The notes: generated by a model not told the origin, from the sequence alone. A DNA stretch of 64,000 nucleotides from Polaromonas sp. (GCF_016185115.1 NZ_JACPOF010000015.1:62001-126000); one strand, 5' to 3'. Positions 35,315 through 44,581 are shown, counted from the first letter of the stretch. Program-made: numbers and translations.

Positions 35315-36940
35315 TCAACTTTGTTTGGTACTGCTGCGTGCCACGGCTTCGGCCACTTCAATGCCATCGACACCGGCCGACAAAATGCCGCCCGCGTAAC
35401 TGGCGCCTTCGCCTGCAGGGTACAGGCCCCTGACGTTCAGGCTCTGGAAGTCATCGCCGCGTGTCATTTTGAGCGGTGACGAGGTGCGCGTCTCGACGCC
35501 GGTCAGCACCGCATCGTGCATGTCGAAGCCGCGTATCTTTTTGCCGAAAGCCGGCAGTGCCTCGCGCATCGCCGTGATGGCGTATTCAGGCAGGGCGGTG
35601 GCGAGGTCTGTCATCAGCACGCCCGGCTTGTAAGACGGTTCGACGCTGCCGAGTTGCGTGGATGGCTTGCCTGCGATGAAGTCACCTACCAGCTGGCCAG
35701 GCGCCTCGTAGTTGCTGCCGCCCATCGTGAAGGCATGCGACTCCAGCTGGCGCTGGAAGGCAATGCCCGCCAGCGGTCCACCGGGGTAATCAGCCGGTGA
35801 GATGCCCACAACGATGCCTGCGTTGGCATTGCGTTCATTGCGCGAGTACTGGCTCATGCCGTTGGTCACCACGCGGTTTTCTTCAGACGTTGCGGCCACC
35901 ACCGTGCCGCCCGGGCACATGCAAAAGCTGTAGACCGAACGCCCGTTCGCGGCGTGATGCACCAGCTTGTAGTCGGCCGCGCCCAGAAGGGGGTGGCCGG
36001 CATGCTGGCCCAGGCGTGCGCGGTCAATCAGGCTTTGCGGGTGTTCGATGCGAAAGCCTATGGAAAAAGGCTTGGCCTCCATGTAGACGCCGCGTTCATG
36101 CAGCATGGCGAAGGTGTCGCGTGAGCTGTGGCCCAGCGCCAGCACGACGTGGTCGGCGCGCATTTCGTAGCTGCTGCCGTCGGCCAGGTTCTCGACCTTG
36201 AGGCCGCGAATCTGCCCACCCTCGATCTGCACGTCGCTCACGCGTTGCTGAAAGCGCACTTCCCCGCCCAGCGCGATGATCTGCTCGCGCATGTTCTCGA
36301 CCACCTTGACCAGCTTGAAGGTGCCGATGTGCGGTTTGCTGACCAGCAAAATTTCTTCAGGTGCGCCAGCCTTGACGAATTCCGTCATCACCTTGCGGCC
36401 CAGGAAGCGCGGGTCCTTGATCTGGCTCCAGAGCTTGCCGTCTGAAAACGTGCCGGCGCCGCCTTCACCGAACTGCACATTCGATTCGGGGTTGAGCACC
36501 TTTTTGCGCCACAGGCCCCAGGTGTCTTTCGTGCGTTCACGCACTTTTTTGCCGCGCTCCAGCACTATGGGTTTGAAACCCATCTGCGCCAGCAGCAATG
36601 CCGCGAAGATGCCGCAGGGGCCGAAGCCGACCACCACAGGCCGGACTTCGGGTGCGGCATCCACATGGGTGACGGGGTAGTAGGCCTGATCTGGCGTGGG
36701 GCGTATGTGCGGGTTGCCTTCAAATTTTTGCAGCAGGCGGGCTTCGAGTTCGGGGGAGGTGAGGGCGACGTCGGCGATGTAGACCAGCAGCAGCTTTTGC
36801 TTGCGCGCGTCGTAGCTGCGTTTGTAGATGCTGTGGCTGGCAATGTCGCCCGGCGGTATGGCGAGCGTTCTGGCGATCAATGCGGGGAGTGCATCTTCCG
36901 CATGGTCAAGCGGGAGCTTGAGTTCGGTCAGGCGAATCAT
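35315..36940 (-). CDS. FAD-dependent oxidoreductase (COG2509-type)
   Basis: A 541-residue flavoprotein. The dinucleotide-binding GFGPCGIFAALLLAQMG is at about residues 105-121, preceded by a ~100-residue N-terminal domain (RLTELKLPLDHAEDALPALI) special to this family. VQFGEGGAGTFSDGKLWS and GLYPAGEGASYAGGILSAGVDG are the family signatures. Members are conserved but uncharacterised. It is followed directly by the flavin reductase-like gene. The start ATG at 36940 is within 30 bases of the preceding repeat. Confidence 0.88.
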   Translation of the reverse strand: MIRLTELKLPLDHAEDALPALIARTLAIPPGDIASHSIYKRSYDARKQKLLLVYIADVALTSPELEARLLQKFEGNPHIRPTPDQAYYPVTHVDAAPEVRPVVVGFGPCGIFAALLLAQMGFKPIVLERGKKVRERTKDTWGLWRKKVLNPESNVQFGEGGAGTFSDGKLWSQIKDPRFLGRKVMTEFVKAGAPEEILLVSKPHIGTFKLVKVVENMREQIIALGGEVRFQQRVSDVQIEGGQIRGLKVENLADGSSYEMRADHVVLALGHSSRDTFAMLHERGVYMEAKPFSIGFRIEHPQSLIDRARLGQHAGHPLLGAADYKLVHHAANGRSVYSFCMCPGGTVVAATSEENRVVTNGMSQYSRNERNANAGIVVGISPADYPGGPLAGIAFQRQLESHAFTMGGSNYEAPGQLVGDFIAGKPSTQLGSVEPSYKPGVLMTDLATALPEYAITAMREALPAFGKKIRGFDMHDAVLTGVETRTSSPLKMTRGDDFQSLNVRGLYPAGEGASYAGGILSAGVDGIEVAEAVARSSTKQS

Positions 36941-36997
36941 TCTGGACTTTCGTGGGATCTGTTTTCCGGATCAGCACGTATTTTAGGCGGGTGGTCA

Positions 36998-37167
36998 ATT
37001 GATCAAAATGCTACGATTTTGGCAGCTGCTCACGTGCGTATTTATTGGCTTGCAGCCGTTTTTGGCATCAAAAATAGCCCCTTTTGGGGTTGAATCGGGG
37101 TGCTGGATGGAGCGCAAGGCCTTTGAAATGGCTTTAAAACAGCTGTTATAGCTATAACAGCTGTTTT
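36998..37167 (-). repeat. Composite intergenic repeat (family C, copy 4, reversed) with 32-bp palindrome
   Basis: Read on the minus strand: first a perfect 32-bp palindrome at 37136-37167 (half-site AAAACAGCTGTTATAG), then, after about 55 bases, the block GGGGCTATTTTTGATGCC, GGCTGCAAGCC, AATACGCACGTGAGCAGCTG (37080 down to 37010). Same order of parts as the copies at 7947, 27518 and 50947. It lies between the flavoprotein gene and rnpB. Confidence 0.8.
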
Positions 37168-37202
37168 TGAGTGCTGTTGCATATTGCCCCGATAATCACT
37201 CT

Positions 37203-37549
37203 GTGAAGCCTGCCAGACCGCCGCTGGTGCAATTTCCGAAAGGAAGCACTGGAGGAACGTCCGGACTGCACAGGACAGCGTAGGAGGTAACACCTCTCCA
37301 CCGTGAGGTGAGGATCAGAGCAACAGAGACGAGTCGGCTTTTTGGGGCAACCCGGATCGCCGGGTGAAACGGGCAATCTCTACGCGCAGCAATACCAAGT
37401 AGGCCAGCGTTGATGTAGCTCCGCAGAGCTGGCGGGTAGGTAGCACCGAGCCGTGGGGGCGACCCCCGGCCCAGATTAATGGCGGTCACACCGCGCGCAT
37501 CGCAAGATGACGCGGCGCACAGAATCCGGCTTATCGGCGGGCTTCACAC
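37203..37549 (+). ncRNA. rnpB: RNase P RNA (bacterial type A)
   Basis: The 5' GTGAAGCCTGCC pairs with the 3' GGCGGGCTTCAC, giving the closing P1 helix. Internal universally conserved segments are GAGGAACGTCCGGACTGCAC, GCAACAGAGA, AATACCAAGTAGG and, near the 3' end, GCCCAGATTAATGGC and ACAGAATCCGGCTTATCGG. About 347 nt, slightly shorter than the E. coli RNA. It is the catalytic subunit maturing tRNA 5' ends. It converges with tctA. The 5' and 3' ends are set from the P1 pairing and are approximate. Confidence 0.96.
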
Positions 37550-37589
37550 TTTATTCAAGGCGGACGTGCTTGCGCAACCATCAGCGGGC

Positions 37590-39101
37590 CTATTCTTCAA
37601 CAAAGGCCACCTCGCGCGTTTTCCTGACCGCCGGCAGCAGCACTATAAGCAGCAAGACGATGCAGGCGATAAGCAGGCCTGCGGAGATTGGTCGCGTGAC
37701 GAATGTGCTCCAGTCCCCGCGCGACAGCAGCAGCGAGCGGCGCAGGTTCTCTTCCATCATGGGGCCAAGGATGAGCCCTAGCAGCAGGGGCGCCGGCTCG
37801 GCTTTCAGCTTGTTGAAGATATAGCCCACTACGCCGAAAACACCCACCACCCAGATGTCCCAGGTGTTGTTGTTGGTCGAGTAGACGCCAATTGCACAAA
37901 ACAACACGATAGCGGGGAACAGAAAGCGGTAAGGCACGGTGAGCAGCTTGATCCAGATGCCGATGAGCGGCAGGTTCAGGATCACCAGCATGGCGTTGCC
38001 AATCCACATCGAGGCGATCAGCCCCCAGAACAACTCCGGGTTGCCGGTCATGACCTGAGGTCCGGGCTGGATGTTATGAATCGTCATGGCGCCCACCATC
38101 AGCGCCATCACCACATTGGAGGGGATGCCCAGTGTCAGCAAGGGAATGAACGACGCCTGGGCTCCTGCATTGTTGGCTGCCTCGGGGCCGGCCACGCCGC
38201 GTATGTTGCCCTGGCCGAAGGGCACCTCGCCGGGACGGGCCTTCAATTTTTTCTCTACGGTGTATGCCGCAAAGGCCGACAGCAGTGCGCCACCGCCGGG
38301 CAGTATGCCGAGCGCGCAGCCCAATGCGGTGCCTCGCAGAACGGCCGGTGTCATGTCGCGGAAATCCTGTTTTGTGGGGAACAGTCCCTGCACCTTGACT
38401 GCAAACACTTCCCGCTGGTCCTCCCGCTGCGCGAGGTTGCTGATGATTTCGCCGTAGCCGAAGACGCCCATGGCGATGGCCACAAAACCGATGCCGTCGG
38501 TGAGCTCAGGAACGTCAAAGCTGAAGCGCGCCACGCCGGAGTTCACATCTGTTCCAACCAGTCCGAGCAGCAATCCCAGCAGGATCATGCCAACGGCCTT
38601 GAGCAGGGAGCCCGATGCCAGCACCACGGCACCAATCAGGCCAAGCACCATCAGTGCAAAATATTCAGCCGGCCCGAACTTGAAGGCCAGCTCTGTGAGA
38701 GCAGGCGCAAAGGCAGCGATCATCACCGTGCCGACGCAGCCGGCAAAAAACGAGCCTAGCCCTGCAGCCGCCAGTGCGGGGCCGGCCCTGCCTTTCTTGG
38801 CCATCTGGTGGCCGTCAATGCAGGTCACGACCGACGATGACTCGCCGGGCAGGTTCACCAAAATGGCTGTGGTGGAACCGCCATATTGCGAGCCGTAGTA
38901 GATGCCGGCCAGCATGATGAGGGCAGACACTGGCGGTAATGCGTAGGTGGCCGGCAGCAGCATTGCGATGGTCGCTGCAGGGCCGATGCCCGGCAATACG
39001 CCGATCAGCGTGCCCAGCAGGCATCCGACAAATGCATAAACAAGGTTGATGGGCGTGAAAGCCACGCCGAATCCCAGGGAAAGGTGTGAAAGTATTTCCA
39101 T
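37590..39101 (-). CDS. tctA: Tripartite tricarboxylate transporter, large membrane subunit TctA
   Basis: A 503-residue polytopic membrane protein of the TctA family with about 12 hydrophobic segments. GVLPGIGPAATIAMLLPATY near residues 38-57 and GILPGGGALLSAFAAY in the second half are the internally repeated family motifs, with YYGSQYGGSTTAILVNLPGE. It forms the channel for a carboxylate with TctB and a periplasmic TctC receptor. It starts 7 bases after tctB. There is no tctC beside it. Confidence 0.95.
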   Translation of the reverse strand: MEILSHLSLGFGVAFTPINLVYAFVGCLLGTLIGVLPGIGPAATIAMLLPATYALPPVSALIMLAGIYYGSQYGGSTTAILVNLPGESSSVVTCIDGHQMAKKGRAGPALAAAGLGSFFAGCVGTVMIAAFAPALTELAFKFGPAEYFALMVLGLIGAVVLASGSLLKAVGMILLGLLLGLVGTDVNSGVARFSFDVPELTDGIGFVAIAMGVFGYGEIISNLAQREDQREVFAVKVQGLFPTKQDFRDMTPAVLRGTALGCALGILPGGGALLSAFAAYTVEKKLKARPGEVPFGQGNIRGVAGPEAANNAGAQASFIPLLTLGIPSNVVMALMVGAMTIHNIQPGPQVMTGNPELFWGLIASMWIGNAMLVILNLPLIGIWIKLLTVPYRFLFPAIVLFCAIGVYSTNNNTWDIWVVGVFGVVGYIFNKLKAEPAPLLLGLILGPMMEENLRRSLLLSRGDWSTFVTRPISAGLLIACIVLLLIVLLPAVRKTREVAFVEE

Positions 39102-39108
39102 GTCGTTC

Positions 39109-39597
39109 TCAGCCTGTGATGAATCCCGGCCAGACGGGGAATTGCAGTTTCAGCGCCAGGACAAATACAAGGTAACTGCCTATGGCCAGAGTGGTTGCGA
39201 GGATGAAAGTGGCGCGGAACTTCCAGTCCGCCTGGGCCATGCTGGCGATGAAGGTGAGGGCGTAGATGGCCACGATCATTCCGAATGCGGGCAGCCCGAT
39301 TGCTGGCAGTCCCGCCAGCAGCAGGCCAAACACGACATTCGCTGCGATGACGTAGACCAGGGGTCGCCACGCCCATTTGCCGATTTTTTCAGGGTCGGAT
39401 CCGCTTCGGCCTATGGCCTTCAAAGCAACGCCCACACCCACCAGTGCCATGAGAACACCGAGCATGAGCGGGAAATAGCCAGGCCCCATCCGGGCGGCGT
39501 CACCGACGTTGTAATTTGTCGCACCCCATGCGAAGGCGGTGCCCACTCCGAGGAACATGAGGCCGCAGTAAAAGTCAGGCTGGTTTTTGATATGCAA
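39109..39597 (-). CDS. tctB: Tripartite tricarboxylate transporter, small membrane subunit TctB
   Basis: A 162-residue membrane protein with four hydrophobic helices (about residues 10-27, 42-60, 78-110, 120-150) of the DUF1468/TctB family; GPGYFPLMLGVLMALVGVGV is the family signature. Expressed with tctA. Divergent from the LysR gene at 39885 across a 287-base gap that holds no other gene, and that regulator may control it. Confidence 0.92.
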   Translation of the reverse strand: MHIKNQPDFYCGLMFLGVGTAFAWGATNYNVGDAARMGPGYFPLMLGVLMALVGVGVALKAIGRSGSDPEKIGKWAWRPLVYVIAANVVFGLLLAGLPAIGLPAFGMIVAIYALTFIASMAQADWKFRATFILATTLAIGSYLVFVLALKLQFPVWPGFITG

Positions 39598-39884
39598 GTT
39601 TTGTCTCCGTTTTATAAAAAAGCAGGCTGCCCGCTGGGTACCGAGCCAAACTATTCAGTGCGACTCAGAGCAGTTGTTACATGCCTGCATTGCAAACCAG
39701 CAAGCCGGTGCTGAAGCGGGCCCCGGCTGCCAGTTCAGCTGTCATCTGCGAGCAGCAGGCCGAAGGGTAGGGCCGATCGCATTTCGCGTAAATTCGTATT
39801 TAGCGAGGCTTTACTTCGAAAAAAACGATCAATGCATGAGACAAACCTAAAATCGGGGCGTCTTACACAGCACTTGGGCACGCC
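39598..39884. other. Divergent intergenic region between tctB and a LysR gene
   Basis: 287 bases, more AT-rich than its surroundings in the part near the LysR start. It must hold both promoters. I see no clear LysR box or promoter pair strong enough to place. Confidence 0.4.
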
Positions 39885-40781
39885 ATGAATTTCAAGCATC
39901 TGCACTACTTTTGGGTCGCGGCGAGGGCTGGAGGCATTGTTCGTGCGGGCGAACAACTGCACACCACGCCGCAAACCCTGTCGGGCCAGATCAAGTTGCT
40001 TGAGTCGTCCCTGGGGGTGCGGCTGTTTCGCAAGAGGGGGCGACAACTTGAGCTCACCGATGAGGGACGGCTGGCGCTTGGTTATGCGGACCAGATATTT
40101 GCGCTGGGTTCGGATATGCAAAATGTCCTGGGGCAGGCGCAGGAAAGTCCGACCGCCCTGGAGTTTCGGGTCGGTGTCGCAGAGTCGGTTGCCAAGTCCG
40201 TGGTTTACCGCCTGCTGGAACCCACGCTGTCGATCGGGCGGCCAATCAGGCTGATCTGCAGCGAAGGCAAGTTCCCCGAACTGCTGGCGCAGATGGCATT
40301 GAACCGACTGGACCTGGTGATCGCCGAAGAACCAATTACCAGCCGGACCAATATCAAGGCTTTCAACCATCCGCTGGGAAGCTCACCCATGAGTTTTTAC
40401 GGTACGCCCGCCGTCAGGGCTAGGCTGAAGGGAGAGTTTCCCCAATGCCTTGACGGTGCCCCCATGCTGGTCATGGGCACATCCGCATCCATCCGAAAGC
40501 CGCTGGAGGCATGGCTTACCAAGTACCAGATCAAGCCCCGCATGGTCGGCGAATTTGATGACGGCACATTGATGAAAACCTTTGGGCGCGAGGGTCGCGG
40601 CGTATTCATGGCGGCCAGCGTGCTGGACAAGGAAACCGTCACCCAATATGGCGTGCAGGCGATTGGACACTCCGACGAAATAATGGAGCACTTTTATGCG
40701 GTATCAGTCGAGCGGCGTGTGAAGCACCCTTGCGTGGTCGCCATCACGCAGGCAGCACGCAAACAGCTTGCCATGACTTGA
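39885..40781 (+). CDS. LysR-family regulator, NhaR-like
   Basis: A 298-residue regulator. The N-terminal MNFKHLHYFWVAARAGGIVR and TTPQTLSGQIKLLESSLGVR is the characteristic beginning of NhaR proteins, including GYADQIFALGSDMQ after the helix-turn-helix. In E. coli NhaR responds to sodium and activates nhaA; here no antiporter gene is adjacent. The divergent neighbours are tctBA, so a role in controlling carboxylate uptake is also possible. Subgroup assignment by motif recognition. Confidence 0.88.
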   Translation: MNFKHLHYFWVAARAGGIVRAGEQLHTTPQTLSGQIKLLESSLGVRLFRKRGRQLELTDEGRLALGYADQIFALGSDMQNVLGQAQESPTALEFRVGVAESVAKSVVYRLLEPTLSIGRPIRLICSEGKFPELLAQMALNRLDLVIAEEPITSRTNIKAFNHPLGSSPMSFYGTPAVRARLKGEFPQCLDGAPMLVMGTSASIRKPLEAWLTKYQIKPRMVGEFDDGTLMKTFGREGRGVFMAASVLDKETVTQYGVQAIGHSDEIMEHFYAVSVERRVKHPCVVAITQAARKQLAMT

Positions 40782-40827
40782 TTCTTTTCCCGGCCGCAAC
40801 CTCAAGGCGGCGTTTGCTGCCGAGCTC

Positions 40828-41331
40828 TCAACTCTCGGCTTGATGCGTACCGTGCAGTCTTCGCCATAGCTGGAAGGCCATGAAGGTAACAACGCCAATA
40901 TTGGCAAGCAACACGCCTGCATTGATCAGGCCGGGCCTGTGTACCAGGTGCGCGACCTCCAGCGGAATGTAGAGCGCGCCCGAGAGCGCCGCCAGCCATT
41001 CAGCCCAGGCCTTTTCTTTCCAAAGCCCCCAGGCCTCCAGCCAGCGCACGGTTATGTAGGCGATGGCCACAGGCGCCATGGTCCGCAGGTTGATGGCGTT
41101 GAGCAGGTCTGCATAGTGCAGCAGCAACTCGGGGTAATGCATCTGCGGGTCGAGATGAAAACGCCAGAGCAGCGCGAGCGCCAGGCGGTGAACGTCATAG
41201 TGCAGCAGCCCCAGCAGTCCCAGCCCGGCGGCGAGTGCTGCAAGGCCCTTGACGGCCTCAAACAGCGCAATCGCGTGCAGCGCACGCCGCCTTGCATCGG
41301 GATGCGAATGATGTGGCTTTTCTTCGCCCAT
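40828..41331 (-). CDS. DUF2127 membrane protein
   Basis: A 167-residue protein with about four hydrophobic helices and a His-rich start (MGEEKPHHSHPDARRR). ALFEAVKGLAALAAGLGLL and the charged WLEAWGLWKEKAWAEW segment match the DUF2127 family, which is uncharacterised. The ATG shares its A with the stop of the Nudix/MBL gene (TGATG), so the two genes are translationally linked. Confidence 0.82.
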   Translation of the reverse strand: MGEEKPHHSHPDARRRALHAIALFEAVKGLAALAAGLGLLGLLHYDVHRLALALLWRFHLDPQMHYPELLLHYADLLNAINLRTMAPVAIAYITVRWLEAWGLWKEKAWAEWLAALSGALYIPLEVAHLVHRPGLINAGVLLANIGVVTFMAFQLWRRLHGTHQAES

Positions 41332-42992
41332 CAATGGCCTGCCTGCTGCAACTCCCGAATGCGCTCCACATGCGCGAGCAGCGAGCGTTTGGCAATCGGC
41401 CAGACGCGCTCATGCACATCGTCGTAGGCCAGCGGCACCCAGTCGTCGAGCGTACCGCCCGGGTTGGCCTGCATCACGGCCAGCACTTTCGCCTCGCGCT
41501 TGAGCCGGTGGCTTTTGAGCTGTGCAATCGCGCCTTTGGCATCGCCCAGTACATAACCGTGGGCCGGCAGTATGAAGGCTATGCCGTGTTCGTCGCAGGC
41601 GGCGCTCAGCGCGTCGAGTGAATCGAGGTACGCGGTCATCGCACCGTCAGGCGGGTTCACGATGGTGGTGCTGCCGTTGAGCACGTGGTCACCGCTGAAG
41701 AGCAGGCCGTCTTCGACCAGCACCAGGCAGACATGGTTGGCCGCGTGGCCGGGTGTGTGGATTGCTTTGAGGCTATGGGTGATGGGCCCATCAGCGCCTT
41801 CGCCAGACAGGACGAGGTGTGCATGGTGTGCAAGTACGATGTCCGGTGTGAACTGGCTGTCGGCACGTGCGGTGGGCAGAGAGGGCAGGCCGTAAATCGG
41901 CGGCCTGGGCCTGCCGCCGGCTTCGACCAGCGCCTGCAGGGGTTTGGCGCCGGGTGAATGATCGGGGTGCGAGTGTGTACAGACAATCTGGCGGATGTCA
42001 CCGCCCGCCGCAGCGTGAAGGCGCTGCAGGTGGTCGATATCGAGCGGGCCGGGGTCTATGGCGATATAGCCTGTAGCCGCATCACCCACCAGGTAACTGT
42101 TGGTGCCCGGGCCGGTCATCACGCCGGGGTTGGGCGCGGTCAGGCGCATGACGTTTTTCAAAAGCGCCACGGGTTGGTCTGTCTGCCAGTCGAGGTGGTG
42201 CACCATCTGCCCGTCGGGGCTGGTCAGGGCCAGTTCGCCGAAGGGCGATTCATGCTCCATGTAGCGCGCTTCCTTGCCACCGAGAAAGCCCGCACGCGGG
42301 CAGGATGTCCACAGGGGCTGCTCTGATGCGCAGGCCTCCAGCACGGCGTGCACGCTGGGGTAATGCTGCAGGCGTTCAAGCGTGCGTATGGTCGGGAAGA
42401 TGATGAAAAAATTTCCGGCCTGGTGTTTTGCCAGTGCGTCAGCAGGCCGCACCCACATCGGCTCAAACTGCTCGGCTTCGTCGGCCACCGGTTCCTGCCC
42501 ATGCGGCATGCGTGCGACAAGAAACGGCACGTCAAAGCGGCGCGGCAGGTCGCGGTCCGTGATCCAGTGCGCCAGCACAAACACCTCGTCGCCCGCCAGC
42601 GTCAGGCCACGCTGCTTGCATTGCGCTGCAAACGGGGCCTTGCGATCCAGTGCTGCGATGTCGGCTGTTGTGGCATGTGTGCCATCGGCATGCCGCGCCA
42701 GCAGCACACCCAGCTCCTCAAAACTTTCACGTATCGCGGCAATTGCCTGCGTCAGGTGCAGGTCGCTCTGTCCCGGCCGCCGGGTGGACTGGCCGTGTGC
42801 CTGTGCATCCGCAGCATCAATGCCGCCGCCGGGGAACACATAGGCACCCGGGGCAAAACTGGCGCTCATGGAGCGGCGTGTCATCAGCACCTCAATGCCG
42901 TCTGCCGAGTCGCGCAGCAGCAGGACTGTGGCGGCAGCACGAAGGTCTGCGGGTTTGCGCTGAGGGTAAAGGAGTTGCTTTGTTCGTACCAT
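41331..42992 (-). CDS. Nudix hydrolase domain fused to LACTB2-like metallo-beta-lactamase-fold domain
   Basis: A 553-residue two-enzyme fusion. Residues about 15-215 are a NUDT19/NUDT7-like Nudix domain: FPGGGID at 53-59 and RESFEELGVLL at 88-98 (the box is interrupted by an insertion, as in that subgroup, which hydrolyses CoA derivatives). Residues about 275-500 are a metallo-beta-lactamase fold: THSHPDH gives H340, H342, D344 and H345, and FSGDHVLNGSTTIV and LPAHG supply the other ligands. A C-terminal winged-helix end (HRLKREAKVLAVM) is LACTB2-like. The ATG at 42992 is used; the TTG before it also fits. Confidence 0.88.
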   Translation of the reverse strand: MVRTKQLLYPQRKPADLRAAATVLLLRDSADGIEVLMTRRSMSASFAPGAYVFPGGGIDAADAQAHGQSTRRPGQSDLHLTQAIAAIRESFEELGVLLARHADGTHATTADIAALDRKAPFAAQCKQRGLTLAGDEVFVLAHWITDRDLPRRFDVPFLVARMPHGQEPVADEAEQFEPMWVRPADALAKHQAGNFFIIFPTIRTLERLQHYPSVHAVLEACASEQPLWTSCPRAGFLGGKEARYMEHESPFGELALTSPDGQMVHHLDWQTDQPVALLKNVMRLTAPNPGVMTGPGTNSYLVGDAATGYIAIDPGPLDIDHLQRLHAAAGGDIRQIVCTHSHPDHSPGAKPLQALVEAGGRPRPPIYGLPSLPTARADSQFTPDIVLAHHAHLVLSGEGADGPITHSLKAIHTPGHAANHVCLVLVEDGLLFSGDHVLNGSTTIVNPPDGAMTAYLDSLDALSAACDEHGIAFILPAHGYVLGDAKGAIAQLKSHRLKREAKVLAVMQANPGGTLDDWVPLAYDDVHERVWPIAKRSLLAHVERIRELQQAGH

Positions 42993-43018
42993 CAAAACAT
43001 TACATCACGGAGACCGGA

Positions 43019-43993
43019 ATGCTTGCAAAACGTCAAATGCTGTTGGGTATTCTGGTTCTTTCCGCTGCGGCTGGTGCCTGGGCCCAGAGCGGGCCGGCCT
43101 GGCCCATGCGTGGTCCCATCAAGCTGGTGGCGGTGTTCCCGCCCGGCGGTTCGGTAGACCAGGTCGCACGCATTCTGGCGCAGCCCCTGCAGGTGCAACT
43201 CGGGCAGAGCGTGATTGTTGAAAACAAGGGCGGCGCGTCCGGCTCCATAGGCGCCGCAGCTGTCGCCGCATCACCCGCAGACGGTTACACCTTTGCCGTG
43301 GTGTTTGACACCCATGGTGTGAACCCGGCGCTGATTCCCAACCTGCCTTTCGACAGCAAGAAGGATTTGCCGCCCGTCATCCTGGTGGGCACCTCGCCCA
43401 TGGTGCTCGCCACCTTTGCAGGCAGCGACTACAAAACCTTTGCCGATGTGGTGGCTGCCGCGAAGGCGAAGAAAAACGTCAGCTACGGCACGATAGGCTC
43501 GGGCAGCCTGGGCCATGTGGCCATGGAACTGCTGGGCAAGAACGGCGGCATTGCGTGGACGCATGTGCCTTACAAGGGCGGCGGCCCGCTCATGAATGAC
43601 GCGGTGGCCGGGCATGTGCCTTTGTCGATTGGCTCGGTGTTTGTCACCAAGCCGCATATCGACAGCAAGCGCATGCGCCCGCTGGCTGTGACGACTTCAA
43701 AACGCAGCCCCAACCTGCCCGACGTGCCGACCATGGCCGAGAGCGGCTACCCGGGTTTTGAGGCACCCGCCTGGTGGGCGGTGCTGGCCCCGGCCAAAAC
43801 ACCGCCCGAGATCGTCAGGCGCATGAATGAAGAAATCAACAAGGCGCTGAAGAACCCCGAGATCGCCAGCAAGCTGGCGGCGCAGGGCATTGACGTGGTG
43901 GGCGGAACACCCGAATCGGCAAAAACCTTTGTCGACCGGCAGATGGATATCTGGGCCAAGGTTGTCAAGGACAACAACATAAAAGCAGACTAG
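43019..43993 (+). CDS. Bug/TctC-family periplasmic receptor
   Basis: A 324-residue extracytoplasmic receptor. The signal peptide covers about the first 22 residues (MLAKRQMLLGILVLSAAAGA). PIKLVAVFPPGGSVDQVARI, ENKGGASGSIGAAAVA and PYKGGGPLMNDAVAGHVPL are the family landmarks. It binds a carboxylate for a TctAB-type transporter. It stands alone here; the only tctBA in the window is 3.4 kb away, so it may serve that pair or another transporter. GGAG lies 6 bases before the ATG. Confidence 0.93.
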   Translation: MLAKRQMLLGILVLSAAAGAWAQSGPAWPMRGPIKLVAVFPPGGSVDQVARILAQPLQVQLGQSVIVENKGGASGSIGAAAVAASPADGYTFAVVFDTHGVNPALIPNLPFDSKKDLPPVILVGTSPMVLATFAGSDYKTFADVVAAAKAKKNVSYGTIGSGSLGHVAMELLGKNGGIAWTHVPYKGGGPLMNDAVAGHVPLSIGSVFVTKPHIDSKRMRPLAVTTSKRSPNLPDVPTMAESGYPGFEAPAWWAVLAPAKTPPEIVRRMNEEINKALKNPEIASKLAAQGIDVVGGTPESAKTFVDRQMDIWAKVVKDNNIKAD

Positions 43994-44004
43994 ACCGTTT
44001 CCGG

Positions 44005-44550
44005 CTATTCCTCCGGCGTCACGCCCAGCGCCACCAGCAGGCGCGCCACCATGTTGTAGGTTGCGATGGCGGTGGTGAGTTCCACTATTTCCGTCGTGTC
44101 GAAATGCTGCTTCAGCGCGGCAAACACTTCATCGCCCACTTTGACGTCAAGTGTCATCTGCGCGGCGTATTGAATCACCAGCTTTTCCACGGCACCCAGC
44201 ACCGCAGCGGCGGGCACGCCACGCGGGTTTTCCTTCAGCGTGGCCTGCAGCGCGTCGAGTTCGGCCTGTGAGCCGCCGGCCGTGATGAAGTCCGGCGCAT
44301 GGTGGTGGAATTCGTAGTGCGCACCGGTCAGCAGGGCGACTGTGCAGATGCCCAGCTCGCGCAGCTTGCGGCTGGTCGGCAACTCGGTACGCACCGCCTT
44401 GAGGTAGACATTCCAGCCGCGCGCGACGGGCTCGCTCCAGAGTAATGCCTTGTCGAGGTTGATGAGTTCGCCGCCGCGACGCGCCAGGATGGCCTTTACA
44501 AGTTCGTCGGGTTGCGGTTTGAGATCGTTGGACCAGTCGGGAATTCGCAT
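44005..44550 (-). CDS. Carboxymuconolactone decarboxylase/AhpD-like protein (copy 2)
   Basis: A 181-residue all-helical CMD-family protein: LRELGICTVALLTGAHYEFH carries the family helix in which AhpD has Cys-x-x-Cys and His. Here the pair is replaced (TGAHYEF), so the peroxidase-type chemistry of AhpD is not expected. It is paralogous to the gene 32 bases upstream; both share [20 protein letters not shown] and [30 protein letters not shown]. Start ATG at 44550. Function unknown, possibly decarboxylation or binding of an aromatic-catabolism intermediate. Confidence 0.82.
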   Translation of the reverse strand: MRIPDWSNDLKPQPDELVKAILARRGGELINLDKALLWSEPVARGWNVYLKAVRTELPTSRKLRELGICTVALLTGAHYEFHHHAPDFITAGGSQAELDALQATLKENPRGVPAAAVLGAVEKLVIQYAAQMTLDVKVGDEVFAALKQHFDTTEIVELTTAIATYNMVARLLVALGVTPEE

Positions 44551-44581
44551 GATGGCAATATTCAAATGGGTTCAGGTGAGA

